DNA of 64,000 nt, from contig CAWBBX010000135.1 in assembly GCA_963787005.1 (NCBI GenBank), positions 1 to 64,000 of the forward strand. Direction: 5' to 3'. The notes beneath the pieces were generated by a model. The model worked only from the letters and a program-made list of their open reading frames with translations. It made no database searches and was not told where the DNA came from. Positions 26,831-36,224 of the stretch are shown here, one piece after another (positions within the stretch are counted from its first letter, which is position 1; the number at the start of each line of letters is the position of its first letter). Made by a program: the position numbers and the translations under genes. This DNA is from FEN-1297 sp963787005. Its GTDB lineage: Bacteria; Bacteroidota; Ignavibacteria; Ignavibacteriales; Ignavibacteriaceae.

Positions 26831-26882
26831 AAACCTCCGGGGTTTTAAAAACCTGCCTGCCGCAGGCAAGCCTCGGAGGTTT
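26831..26882. repeat. AACCTCC-family palindrome with a second palindrome nested inside
   Basis: The outer arms AAACCTCC (26831-26838) and its complement ending at 26882 match the elements at 19280 and 35024. Between them, after TTTTAAAAACCT, is an extra GCCTGCCGCAGGCAAG that is itself palindromic and is flanked by CCT on both sides. It abuts the exporter permease stop. Confidence 0.75.
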
Positions 26883-26885
26883 GTC

Positions 26886-28199
26886 TCAAAATACTTCTCC
26901 CTTTTTAAACTGAATCACGCTTATAAAGTTTACAACCGCGGTTATACCAAGCAGTATTCCGACTACAGGAAGAATATCTAAAGTGCTCGAATTCCTCCAC
27001 AAAACATCCATGAAACCCTCAATCGACCAGTAGACGAGAGTGCCTTTGCTTAAAACCTGAATGAACGGGGGCAGAATAAATGTGGGAAACCATGCGCCGC
27101 CGATAGCGCTCATCGTCAAAATAAGAAATGTACCCAGACCGTTTGCCTGAGAGGCCGTCTTACTGAACGCCGCAAGCAGCATGCCGAACGCGGTGCTCGC
27201 CGCGGCCGCCGAAATTATTACCAGCAAAAGATTAAAGAAATTTGAAAAGATGTCTATATCGAAGAAAACATATCCCATCACAAATAAAACGATAAGCTGT
27301 ATTATGCCGAGCGATATATTGTACAGATATTTACTCCACAATATCTGAACGCGGGAAACGGGAGCTGAAAGTATTCTTAATACCACACCGCTTTTCTTGT
27401 CGTCGAACAATGAAGTTGAAGATGCCGTAATAGTAAAGAGAAGAAACATTATAGCCCAGCCTCCGACGCTTCGAGTCGCGTTCGGATTATTAATATCTTT
27501 ACCTACGAGCTGAACTTTATCCATCTGAAGCAGGTTAGTAAAGAAATTGGATCTTTTGGACGCCGAATCGCTCATCATGCTGTCGGCAAAATCCATCTTT
27601 GTCCAGTTCATGATTTTTGAAGTGTCGACGTCGTAATACTCGCTGATAACATTGGCAATCTTCCTGTTAAACTGCTGTCCTATCCCTTTGCCGAGCGTGG
27701 CTTTGGCGCGGTTCTGCATGCTTGAAAGAAACAGGCTCGGCATCTGCGACATTATATTCTTTGTCATCAGCCCTTCTATTACCTGCATTTCTATGTCGTT
27801 CTTCGGATCGTAATAGAACTTAAGCTTAAATCCCGTTGAGGTATCCGTAAACGCGTCGGCAGGAATTACAAGTGCCGCAGGCGCGTCGCCTTTTCTTACA
27901 TATTCCTTTACGGAGTTGGAGTCGAATTTTACCGTATTCCCCTTTTCATCGGTATAATTTTTAACAAGCTTAAATGCCGCGGTAGTATCAAGCACGCTTT
28001 CCAGCTTAGCTGCTATTTTAGAATCGCTGTTGTTCACAAAACCGATCTTAATACCCGTGGGTCCGGATGAGGGCCGCCCGAAGATAGAACCGAAAATAAA
28101 TATCAACACCGCCGGAACTAGGAAGGTAAGACTTACGGCCGGCTTGTCGCGCAGGAAAAGCTTATAATCTTTTTTGATGAGAGCTAAAATAGTTTTCAA
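26886..28199 (-). CDS. ABC-2 type transporter permease
   Basis: 437 residues: one N-terminal helix (~22-40), a large extracytoplasmic domain (~45-250) and five C-terminal helices (SVGGWAIMFLLFTITASSTSLF, NISLGIIQLIVLFVMGYVFF and others), the YhfI/NatB-like ABC2_membrane_3 layout. DDKKSGVVLRILSAPVSRVQILWSKY is the typical coupling-helix segment. It overlaps the ATPase gene by 4 bases. Exported substrate unknown. Confidence 0.9.
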   Translation of the reverse strand: MKTILALIKKDYKLFLRDKPAVSLTFLVPAVLIFIFGSIFGRPSSGPTGIKIGFVNNSDSKIAAKLESVLDTTAAFKLVKNYTDEKGNTVKFDSNSVKEYVRKGDAPAALVIPADAFTDTSTGFKLKFYYDPKNDIEMQVIEGLMTKNIMSQMPSLFLSSMQNRAKATLGKGIGQQFNRKIANVISEYYDVDTSKIMNWTKMDFADSMMSDSASKRSNFFTNLLQMDKVQLVGKDINNPNATRSVGGWAIMFLLFTITASSTSLFDDKKSGVVLRILSAPVSRVQILWSKYLYNISLGIIQLIVLFVMGYVFFDIDIFSNFFNLLLVIISAAAASTAFGMLLAAFSKTASQANGLGTFLILTMSAIGGAWFPTFILPPFIQVLSKGTLVYWSIEGFMDVLWRNSSTLDILPVVGILLGITAVVNFISVIQFKKGEVF

Positions 28200-29113
28200 T
28201 CTCTCAGCCTCCTTCCTGTTAAGTGAAGGAACAGCGCTTCGAGCGTCGGCTTACGAACATCGATTGAGCCGTAGCTTATTCCGTTTTCTTCAATCTCGGC
28301 GAAGAAATCGGACAGCTTAATCCCGTCGTTTGGTTTTAATTCATATTTGTCCTGCTCGTTAAGAACCGGGCCGAATTTTTTGAAGAGTTCCTTTTTGTTT
28401 TCGGTAATTTTATTCTTCGCTATTAGAATTGTCTGCTCGTACGGAATTGATTCGAGAAGGTGTTCCAGCGATCCTTCGGCTATGATATTTCCGAAATCGA
28501 TTATGGCGATCCTGCTGCAGAGTCTCTCCGCTTCTTCCATGTAATGGGTAGTATAGATGACGGTTTTGCCTTCGTCGTTGAGCTTCGTAAGATAATCGAA
28601 AATTGCGTTGCGCGACTGCGGATCGACCCCGACGGTCGGCTCATCGCACAGAAGAATTTCAGGATCATGAAGAAGGCTAGCCGCAATGTTAAGTCTTCTT
28701 TTCATTCCGCCGGAGAAATTCTTCACCTTATCTTTTCTTCTTTCGAATAGCTGAACACGGTTAAGATTTTCGGCTATCGCGGCGCGAAGGAGTCCTTTTT
28801 TAATCCCGTAAAGCCCGCCGAATACCTCAAGATTTTCCGCGGCGGAAATGTCGTCGTACAGAGCAATCGACTGAGGCACGAGCCCTATCTTCTTCCTGAT
28901 CTTTAAATTATCTTTCATTACCTTTTCGCCGTCGATCAGTATCTCGCCGTCGTCCGCATCCATGTAGCCGACGAGCAAATTCATTAATGTAGATTTGCCG
29001 GCGCCGTTCGGACCCAGAAGCCCGAAGAATTCCCTGCGCTCTATTTTTAAACTGACGTTATCGAGCGCGGTAACTTTGGAAAATTTTTTTGTAATATTTT
29101 TTATTTCAATCAT
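28196..29113 (-). CDS. ABC transporter ATP-binding protein (ABC-2 exporter type)
   Basis: 305 residues with Walker A GPNGAGKST, signature FSGGMKRRLNIA, Walker B LLCDEPTVGVDP and the H-loop histidine in YTTHYMEEAERL. The C-terminus KPTLEALFLHLTGRRLRD matches the DrrA/CcmA-like exporter ATPases. It forms a two-gene operon with the permease (ATGA overlap). Confidence 0.93.
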   Translation of the reverse strand: MIEIKNITKKFSKVTALDNVSLKIERREFFGLLGPNGAGKSTLMNLLVGYMDADDGEILIDGEKVMKDNLKIRKKIGLVPQSIALYDDISAAENLEVFGGLYGIKKGLLRAAIAENLNRVQLFERRKDKVKNFSGGMKRRLNIAASLLHDPEILLCDEPTVGVDPQSRNAIFDYLTKLNDEGKTVIYTTHYMEEAERLCSRIAIIDFGNIIAEGSLEHLLESIPYEQTILIAKNKITENKKELFKKFGPVLNEQDKYELKPNDGIKLSDFFAEIEENGISYGSIDVRKPTLEALFLHLTGRRLRD

Positions 29114-29150
29114 ATCTTTACAACCCCCAATGTGTTTTCACTATGAAACA

Positions 29151-29235
29151 TGTCATTCTGAGGGAGCGAAACGACCGAAGAATCTCACAAAATTATTTAG
29201 ATTCTTCACTACACTTCGTTCCGTTCAGAATGACA
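29151..29235. repeat. 85-bp imperfect inverted repeat (TGTCATTCTGA type)
   Basis: TGTCATTCTGA at 29151 is mirrored by TTCAGAATGACA ending at 29235, and AAGAATCT (29178-29185) by AGATTCTT (29199-29206). It lies between the Tricorn-like gene (stop 29272) and the ABC ATPase start (29113). Similar CATTCTGAG elements are widespread intergenic repeats in this phylum (general knowledge); only one copy is present in this window. Confidence 0.75.
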
Positions 29236-29271
29236 AGTCTCTTTGCCCATATCGAGATATATTTTTCAATA

Positions 29272-32200
29272 TTATCTTTTCTGATACGGCGGCTGCTTCG
29301 GATGTACCGGGGGATGTTCCTTGAGCAGTTTCATTACTTCATCGATACCCGCCTGCAGCTGCTGGTCATTGCCCTTCGCAAGCTCGGCAGGATTTTCCAC
29401 GACTTTAATATCCGGATCGACACCATGTCCTTCCTTAAACCATTTTCCGTCGGGGTCATACATCCTGAACGTAGGTACGGTGAGGAAACCACCGTCAATT
29501 AATGTCGGGGCGCCGGAGATGCCTATGAGTCCGCCCCACGTTCTCTGTCCGATCAGGGGACCGAGTCCCGCCTTGCGGAAAAAGTCGGGGAACGCATCGC
29601 CGCCCGATCCGCTCCATCCGTTTATAAGCATAACCTTCGGACCGAAATTGCCCACCGGCGGCCACTGCCAGTTCACGCCGTCTCTTACCGCCCAGAACGC
29701 GAGCGGTTTTCTGTCGAGAAGCTCTATGAACCTGTCGGGTATCTGTCCGCCGCTGTTGAAGCGTTCGTCTATTATCAAACCTTCCTTATCGAACTGGGCC
29801 GAGAACTGTTTCACCAGCATATCCTGTCCTCTTATGCCTGTGTCTTGCACATAAATATATCCTATCTTACCGTCGGTTGCTTTATCAACTTTTTCCCTGT
29901 TAGCTTCAATCCACGCCAGGTTGCGCAGAACTGTCTCGCCTTTCAAAGTTTCGACAACAACTTTCCACGCGCCGTCCATGTTCGGTTTGTTGTTAACGGT
30001 AAGCTCTATAGTCTGTCCTGCTAATCCTTCGAACGCGGCCCAGGGATCTTTTGTTACGTCCATCGGCACGCCGTTAACCGCGAGTATGTAATCGCCCTCT
30101 TTAACTTTTACCCCTGACTGATCGAGAGGCGATTTATCTTCCGTATCCCACGGTGCGCCTTTTATTATCTTCTTAATTTGGTAAGCGCCATTATTCAGCG
30201 CCCAATCTACGCCGAGATACCCGACGGCTCTTTTGGCGGGGGTCTCTGCGTCGCCGCCGCCTCTGTATGTATGCGATGAGCTTATCTCACCTATCAGCTC
30301 GCCTATAACGTAATTTACGTCTGAGCGCGTGACAGCGTTATCAATAAGCTTGCCGTAGCGCGTCCGCATCTCGTTCCAATCCACGCCGTGCATATTGGGA
30401 TCGTAGAAAAAGTCGCGTTCGAAGCGCCACGCGTCGTTGAATATCTGATGCCATTCCTGCCTCGGCACGACGGTCATTTCCATCCTGCTGACCGGCATGC
30501 TTTTCTCGAGCTTCTGATCGGGAGCAACGTCTACTATATAATAAGATCCTGATTTGGAAATCATCGCTTTCTTACCGTCGGCGGATATTTGATAATTACT
30601 GATTCCCTTGGCGATTGTTTTCTCTTCGCGTTTTCCGAGATCGTAATAAACAAGATCCTTTTCTTTCTCGCCCGAGCCTGTGTTGGGAAGCCTCAAATAA
30701 ACCACTTTCCCGGAAACGGCTTCAAGGTTGGTATAATTACCTGCATGCGGAGGAAGAAGTACCACGCGGTTTTCAAATCCGTTGAATGTAATGTGAACAT
30801 CTTTTGACTTCTCTTCCTTTTTGTCCTCTTTCTTCTTGCCCTCCTCTTTCTTTCCGTTTTCTTTCTTCTCATCTTTCTTTATTTCCGCTACGTCGTTCTT
30901 CGGCGCAAGCGGAGATACAGTAGTATCGGATAATGCCACGGCGGCAATGTTGGTGGCATTAGGATAAATCCACGTTCCGTCCATGTCGCTGTATAGAGGC
31001 TTAAAGTTTCTGCCGGAAAAGTAATAAAGATATTTTCCGTCGGGATCAAAGGACGGCTGCCGGTCATCGAAATAGCCTGATGTTACCTGATGATTCTCGC
31101 CTTCTTTTGAATCGAAGATAAATATCGCGCCGTGGCGGTTATTCTGATCTTCGGAATAGGCGAGCCAGCGGCTGTCGGACGACCAGCTTACGGTAAAGTT
31201 CATGAGTCCGCCCTGGTACATAAACTTTTCATGGTTAACCTTGGTTGTCTTATCCTTATCCATATCATAGATGTAAATGTTCATCGCCTTATCAATGAAA
31301 ACCATCTTTTTACTGTCCGGCGACCAGAATATCTGGTAGCGATACCCGGGTCCGTAAGAAGTAAGCTTCTTTTCAGTCGCGGGATTTTCCATATCGCGTA
31401 CTGTCAATTCATACTCTCCTGAGCGGTCGCTCCAATAAGCGATGTATTTTCCGTTAGGCGACCAGGAAGGATGACGCTCGGCGTAGCCCGACGTATTTGT
31501 AAGATCGAGCACCGGTCCGTTCTCCGCGGGAACCGAGAACAAATCTCCGCGGGCTTCGAACACGGCGCGCTTACCGTCGGGTGAGGGCCAGTAGCTTTGA
31601 ATATATTTGTCGGCCTTCTCTGCTTTCGGAAGAAGAGTTGCTTCGTCCGTTACCACTTCAATTTTTACTTCCTTATATTTTTCCGAAGCAAGGTTAAGCA
31701 GGTACAATTTGCCGCCCGCCTCGAACACTATGTCGGAAGGACCGAGGGCGGGAAAATGAACGTCGAATTCGGTGAAGTTTGTTATCTGTCTGGTTTTTTT
31801 TGTGTTGATATCATAAGCCCATATGTTGTTGCGTTCGGAGGGACCGTTATCCGAGAGGAAGTAAATTGTGTTGCCGTGCCACATCGGAAATTCGTCGTTG
31901 GCGTCGCTGTTGGTAATATCTTCCGCTGTCTTCTTATCAAAATTATATACCCAAATATCGGTCGCCATGCCGCCGCGGTAGCGCTTCCAGGTCCGGAACG
32001 CGCGTGTTCTAGGTGTAAAAGCCAGCATATTGCCGTCGGGCGAATAGCTGCCGAACTCGGCGTAAGGAAGAGGAAGCTTATCCGGCATTCCGCCTTTATC
32101 AGAGACCGAATAGAACTGGTTAAACCTCGTTCTTCCGCTTTCCATTATAGAGGCATAAAGCAGGGTCTTACCGTCGGGGTTCCAGTCGACCATAATATCG

Positions 32201-32529
32201 TTATAGCCGTTGTGAGTTATTCTCAGCGGCATTCCGCCCATTGAAGGAATAACGTAAACATCTACGTTGCCCTCGTAATTTCCGCTAAAGGCAATCTGCT
32301 TGCCGTCGGGCGAAAACCGCGGCAGAATTTCATTGCCTTTCGGGGTGGTTAATTTATGAGCAACACCGCCGTCTTTGGAAACGATCCAAAGATCGCCGGC
32401 ATATTCAAACACTATTTGAGTCTGTGAAACGTCCGGATACTGCAGCATGCGTGCGTCTATCTGCGCGAATATCTTCGCAGATCCGAGGATTAACAATAAT
32501 GCGGCCAATAGAAAAGAAATCTTTCTCAT
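29272..32529 (-). CDS. Tricorn-like S41 protease with N-terminal beta-propellers
   Basis: 1085 residues with a signal peptide (1-22). About 650 residues of TolB/WD40-like beta-propeller follow, with repeated FSPDGK/WSPDGK motifs. A lysine/glutamate-rich linker (KKDEKKENGKKEEGKKKEDK) precedes the Tricorn C1 helical domain, a PDZ domain (GVKVKEGDYILAVNGVPMD) and the S41 tail domain containing NSGGQIPDRFIELLDR and INGWSGSGGDAFPDFF, where the serine of GWSGSGGD is the expected nucleophile. Probable periplasmic or surface enzyme that degrades oligopeptides. ABC exporter genes lie just upstream on the same strand, separated by an inverted repeat. Confidence 0.93.
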   Translation of the reverse strand: MRKISFLLAALLLILGSAKIFAQIDARMLQYPDVSQTQIVFEYAGDLWIVSKDGGVAHKLTTPKGNEILPRFSPDGKQIAFSGNYEGNVDVYVIPSMGGMPLRITHNGYNDIMVDWNPDGKTLLYASIMESGRTRFNQFYSVSDKGGMPDKLPLPYAEFGSYSPDGNMLAFTPRTRAFRTWKRYRGGMATDIWVYNFDKKTAEDITNSDANDEFPMWHGNTIYFLSDNGPSERNNIWAYDINTKKTRQITNFTEFDVHFPALGPSDIVFEAGGKLYLLNLASEKYKEVKIEVVTDEATLLPKAEKADKYIQSYWPSPDGKRAVFEARGDLFSVPAENGPVLDLTNTSGYAERHPSWSPNGKYIAYWSDRSGEYELTVRDMENPATEKKLTSYGPGYRYQIFWSPDSKKMVFIDKAMNIYIYDMDKDKTTKVNHEKFMYQGGLMNFTVSWSSDSRWLAYSEDQNNRHGAIFIFDSKEGENHQVTSGYFDDRQPSFDPDGKYLYYFSGRNFKPLYSDMDGTWIYPNATNIAAVALSDTTVSPLAPKNDVAEIKKDEKKENGKKEEGKKKEDKKEEKSKDVHITFNGFENRVVLLPPHAGNYTNLEAVSGKVVYLRLPNTGSGEKEKDLVYYDLGKREEKTIAKGISNYQISADGKKAMISKSGSYYIVDVAPDQKLEKSMPVSRMEMTVVPRQEWHQIFNDAWRFERDFFYDPNMHGVDWNEMRTRYGKLIDNAVTRSDVNYVIGELIGEISSSHTYRGGGDAETPAKRAVGYLGVDWALNNGAYQIKKIIKGAPWDTEDKSPLDQSGVKVKEGDYILAVNGVPMDVTKDPWAAFEGLAGQTIELTVNNKPNMDGAWKVVVETLKGETVLRNLAWIEANREKVDKATDGKIGYIYVQDTGIRGQDMLVKQFSAQFDKEGLIIDERFNSGGQIPDRFIELLDRKPLAFWAVRDGVNWQWPPVGNFGPKVMLINGWSGSGGDAFPDFFRKAGLGPLIGQRTWGGLIGISGAPTLIDGGFLTVPTFRMYDPDGKWFKEGHGVDPDIKVVENPAELAKGNDQQLQAGIDEVMKLLKEHPPVHPKQPPYQKR

Positions 32530-32903
32530 ATTTCCCTCTTTTTCTGATGAAATGATTTTAAACTTTTTGAGTTTGTGTGGCTATTCTGGTGTGCAACGTT
32601 GGTTATTTTTGATAACATAATACAGCCGGGTTTAAATTAATAAATAATTTATCGAATTAAGTCGAAAGTAACATACAAAAAATAATTTTGCGGCGAATTT
32701 TAGGTTTGCGCGGAAAAAACGGAGGGATGGACGGAGGAAAAGACCGTTTGTTTTTTTACCACTCTGTTTGTTCGTAGGGACAACTCATGTGTTGTCCCTA
32801 CAATCTAACTTTATTAGACGCCTCTGTTTTTTCAAATAATGATTGTTATTTAACGGCACCGGGATTAACTTTAACTATTATATAACGATATCCTGGGAAA
32901 ATC
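32530..32903. other. 374-base intergenic region holding a GTAG palindrome
   Basis: Divergent interval between the Tricorn-like gene and the second transposase. The only structure seen is the palindrome at 32774-32801; the Tricorn promoter must also lie here. Confidence 0.5.
32774..32801. repeat. GTAG-type palindrome, left of second Y1 transposase
   Basis: GTAGGGACAACTCA then TGTGTTGTCCCTAC, one mismatch from perfect symmetry and one base different from the copy at 2190-2217. It lies 102 bases upstream of the transposase start. Confidence 0.82.
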
Positions 32904-33359
32904 ATGGCAGTAAACTACACCCGGATTTTTCTCCACATAATATTTGCCTCGGAAGGAAAAACGAGTTTAATCAGAAAATCGTGGAAGTACGATCTCTTTC
33001 AGTACATTTCGACACACACCAGGAAAAAAGGCCACAAGCTTATAACAATTAATTCCACACCCGACCGGCTGCACATGCTCATAGCTTTAAGACCTCACCA
33101 AAGAATTTCGGATTTTGTTCAGGAGATAAAATCCTCGTCATCAAGATGGGTAAACACGAGAAAGCTTGTTAAGGGAAGATTTACCTGGCGGCCGGGTTAC
33201 GGCGCTTTTTCTCATTCTCAATCGCAGCTTGATGAAGTTATAACGTACATCAATAACCGTGAACAAAAACAATCGAAATTATCTTTAAAAGAAGAATGCC
33301 TCATGGCAGCAGGAAAGCATGATTTAAATGATGATGATCGGTTTTTGTTTGAAGGATAA
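32904..33359 (+). CDS. IS200-like Y1 transposase, HUH motif altered
   Basis: 151 residues, the usual size for IS200/IS605 TnpA. The C-terminal half is canonical (FTWRPGYGAFSHSQSQLDEVITYINNRE; likely nucleophile Y115). The metal site, normally H-x-H in DHVHLL, reads R55-L-H57 in PDRLHMLI, so the first metal histidine is replaced by arginine. The HH pair after the catalytic helix is also missing (EQKQSKLSL). The enzyme may be inactive or a domesticated derivative. It lies between two GTAG palindromes, the right one only 7 bases after its stop. Confidence 0.88.
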   Translation: MAVNYTRIFLHIIFASEGKTSLIRKSWKYDLFQYISTHTRKKGHKLITINSTPDRLHMLIALRPHQRISDFVQEIKSSSSRWVNTRKLVKGRFTWRPGYGAFSHSQSQLDEVITYINNREQKQSKLSLKEECLMAAGKHDLNDDDRFLFEG

Positions 33360-33366
33360 TTAAACC

Positions 33367-33394
33367 GTAGAGACGGGGCATGCCCCGTCTCTAC
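33367..33394. repeat. GTAG-type palindrome, right of second Y1 transposase
   Basis: Perfect 28-bp palindrome with left half GTAGAGACGGGGCA. Its outer part matches 13095-13122 and differs from the left flank of the same gene. Confidence 0.85.
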
Positions 33395-33472
33395 GAAAAA
33401 ATTATTTCTTATTGTAACCTTGCCGCAATCATTCCGGTCAAAACATTACCGAGCATCAAAAAAGGAAATGTT

Positions 33473-34988
33473 ATGCCGAGATCAAAAAATTTGTTGTGTG
33501 TAATAGGGATAATTCTTCTTGCCGCTTCTCCCGTTCTTCCTCAAAAAATAACCGATACTACAACCGCCGCAAAATTAAAACATATCGATAACTTCATAGG
33601 GCTAGCACGTGATACGCTGGGCATTAAAACCGGTCTCACAATATCCGTCGTGCGGGGCAATTCAATAATATTCGAAAAAGCGTACGGATACTCGGATATT
33701 GAGAAGAAAGTTCCGGCGACGATTAATACTCCGTTTTATATCGCATCTTCTACAAAATCATTTACGGCAGAGCTTACAAAAATTTTATCCGATGAAGGGG
33801 AAATTAAATCTTGATGATCCGATCAGCGAATACCTTCCCGGGCTCGAACTTCCGCCGCCGCTAAATACGAAAACAATATCTTTAAGAGACCTGCTGACCC
33901 ACCGCTCGGGTATAGAGAGCATCCCGATTGTTTTAAGAACCGCTTACACCGGGCAGCACACCGACAAAAAGCTTTTAGAATTATTTTCTAAGTGCCGATT
34001 TACGGGAAAGAAGTACAGATACACAAACACCGATTATGTTCTCGCAAGCATTATTATAGACAGCGTAACGGGCAAATCATGGAAGGATCTTCTCAAAGAA
34101 AAAATATTCGATCCTCTCGGAATGAAAAACACGAGCGCGTATGTTTCTCACTACACAAAAACCGATCTTCCCACTAATTACACAACCACCGACGGACACG
34201 CAGAAGAAGTGGGCCTTGAAAAAACCGACGCGACAATGCATGCCGCGGGAGGAATTTATTCCACGGCAGACGATCTTGCGAAGTGGCTGATATTCAATAT
34301 TAACAACGGCAGATTCAACGGAAAGCAGATAATATCCGATGAATCTATGAAAGAAATTCATTCGGCGCAGATCGATTTTCATCAAACATTCTTTAAATAC
34401 AAACGCTTTGCATACGGATTGGGATGGATAAGATCAAATTACAACGGGAAGCTTTTAATCCATCACTTCGGTTCGTACGTCGGAACGAGGTCGCATATTT
34501 CATTTATGCCGGGTGAGAAAATCGGGGTTGCGATACTTATTAACGACGACGGCGATGCTTTTTATACTCCCGATCTTTTTGCCGACTATGTTTATAATGT
34601 TTTCGGAGGCTTGAAGAAGGCCGATTCAATTGCGTATGCCGAACTCAACCTTATTATGGCGGGCGCGGAAAAGGCGAAGGAAAAAAAGGAATCGAAAAAA
34701 GAACCCGGGAAAATTTCGGTGCCCGAAGATTTTAACTATAATAATTATACGGGAATTTATACAGACAACGATTTCGGCTCGGTTAAAATAGAAAAGAAAA
34801 AAGACGGCTTGTTTCTTGCGTACGGAAATTTGAAGGGAGACATGTCTTTCAAAGATCAGAAAAACTTTACCGCTGTATTGGGAGAATTTAAAGTAAAGGT
34901 GGAATTTAATTTTGAAGATAACGCGGGCGCCGCCGAAGGCCTGGTTATTTATGGTCCCGTTAAGATGAGCTTTAAGAAAAAAGGCTGA
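33473..34988 (+). CDS. Serine beta-lactamase-like hydrolase (frame broken near 33798)
   Basis: The ATG at 33473 gives a signal peptide (MPRSKNLLCVIGIILLAASP). Seen in order: S-x-x-K in IASSTKSFTAEL, the Y-x-N motif in YTNTDYVLA and HFGSYVGTRSH (HxG in place of KTG), as in class C beta-lactamase-related esterases and peptidases. The first frame stops at 33814 just after SDEG; removing one G from the GGGG run 33797-33800 joins it to KLNLDDPISEYLPGLELPP and the remainder to 34988 (~504 residues), including a DUF3471-like C-terminal domain. Substrate unknown; periplasmic or secreted. Confidence 0.87.
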
Positions 34989-35023
34989 TTGAGTTAATCG
35001 TCAATAAGATAATGAAAACTCGT

Positions 35024-35057
35024 AAACCTTGGAGGTCTTTAAAGACCTCCAAGGTTT
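35024..35057. repeat. AACCTTGG/AACCTCC-family palindrome
   Basis: Perfect 34-bp palindrome with left half AAACCTTGGAGGTCTTT, in the convergent gap between the hydrolase and RRM genes; also a possible terminator for the hydrolase. Confidence 0.8.
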
Positions 35058-35080
35058 TACCTAATTATTTAAAATAAAAA

Positions 35081-35100
35081 AGGCGACCTAACGGACGCCT
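35081..35100 (-). terminator. Terminator of the RRM gene
   Basis: On the minus strand AGGCG and CGCCT pair, with two more G:C pairs inside the loop, followed by TTTTTATTTT. Confidence 0.65.
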
Positions 35101-35126
35101 TCTAGAACGTTATTCGAAAAAATCTC

Positions 35127-35378
35127 TTAGCTGCGTGCTTTAGCTTCGTTAACTACGATATTTCTTCCTTGAAATTCGGAATCGTTCAACGACTCCATTG
35201 CCTTCTGGGCGTCGGTAGAGTCCTCCATTTCAACAAAACCGAATCCTCTGGATCTTCCGGTTTCGCGGTCTTTGATAACTTTAGCCGAAACAACTGTTCC
35301 GTGCACTTCGAATGCTTCCTGCAGTTGAGCATCGTCAACCGACCAGGGTAGAGAACCTACAAATAATTTAGTACTCAC
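35127..35378 (-). CDS. RRM-domain RNA-binding protein
   Basis: 83 residues made almost entirely of one RNA recognition motif: RNP2 LFVGSL near the start and RNP1 RGFGFVEM at ~44-51 with the conserved aromatics. Bacterial single-RRM proteins of this size are often cold- or stress-induced RNA chaperones. It is monocistronic with a 164-base A/T-rich leader region upstream, which may hold thermoregulatory structure (inference). Confidence 0.93.
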   Translation of the reverse strand: MSTKLFVGSLPWSVDDAQLQEAFEVHGTVVSAKVIKDRETGRSRGFGFVEMEDSTDAQKAMESLNDSEFQGRNIVVNEAKARS

Positions 35379-35542
35379 TTAAGAACCTCTAAAAAATAAT
35401 AAATAAAAAAATCCGGTCTAATCCCGGAGAGTTAAACATACACATAAAACCACAAATAACCTAATTAATTTTCGTCAAATATTTAACCTTCCGGCCCTAA
35501 TACGGCTTTCTATAACCCTACTATTTGTAATAAATTATAGAA

Positions 35543-36025
35543 CTATGAATAGCTTCCTTGGGGAGGACGCTGCTCTATCATTTTCTCAAAACACAAACTC
35601 TCGGGATCACCGGCGTATTTTCCGAAACAGTCGGTGCGCGTAAAGCCGTTCTGCTTATAGAGGTTAATCGCCTCCGTCTGCATTACGCCTGTCTTCAACA
35701 CCAGCTTTTTGAAACCCTTGTCTTTTGCTATTCTTTCGAGCTCGTAGAGCACCTGCTTTGAAAAGCCGGAGCCCCTATGCTTTTTAAGAACGAACATTCT
35801 CTTTATTTCCGCGGTGTTTTCATCATGAGGCCTCAACGCTCCGCACGCTACCGCATCTTCTTTCTCGATATAAGCCATTATGAAAAGATCAAATTCGTTG
35901 TTTTCTTCCTTAAATTCTTCGGACTCCCCCTGTTCGTACATCGAATCAAGTTCATCGAAGAGTTTTCCCGTAAATTCCAGAGCCTCTTCCGACGCCGGAT
36001 CAACCGTCTTAAAATGTATGTCCAT
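35543..36025 (-). CDS. GNAT-family N-acetyltransferase
   Basis: The longest frame starts at 36106, but MDIHFKTVDPASEE (ATG at 36025) is the natural domain start, giving 160 residues. ACGALRPHDENTAEIKRMFVLKKHRGSGFSKQVL holds the acetyl-CoA loop (H-R-G-S-G) and the C-terminal INLYKQNGF segment is standard. Closest to the small YjgM/PA4866-like GNATs; substrate unknown. Confidence 0.83.
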   Translation of the reverse strand: MDIHFKTVDPASEEALEFTGKLFDELDSMYEQGESEEFKEENNEFDLFIMAYIEKEDAVACGALRPHDENTAEIKRMFVLKKHRGSGFSKQVLYELERIAKDKGFKKLVLKTGVMQTEAINLYKQNGFTRTDCFGKYAGDPESLCFEKMIEQRPPQGSYS

Positions 36026-36224
36026 AATTAGATAAAATCGCCTTATTTTAATGAAAACAGCAATACCTTTGACGGTATTATGCCAAATATAAAAAAATCC
36101 AGGCAAACATCGGAGATTTGAAGAAGGAATGAAGTAGGAGCGAAATGAATAGTAGAGTTAAAATAATTGCGGGATATCGGAATTCATCTTTAAATGTGCT
36201 TCCGCTATCCCGCAGTATTATATT

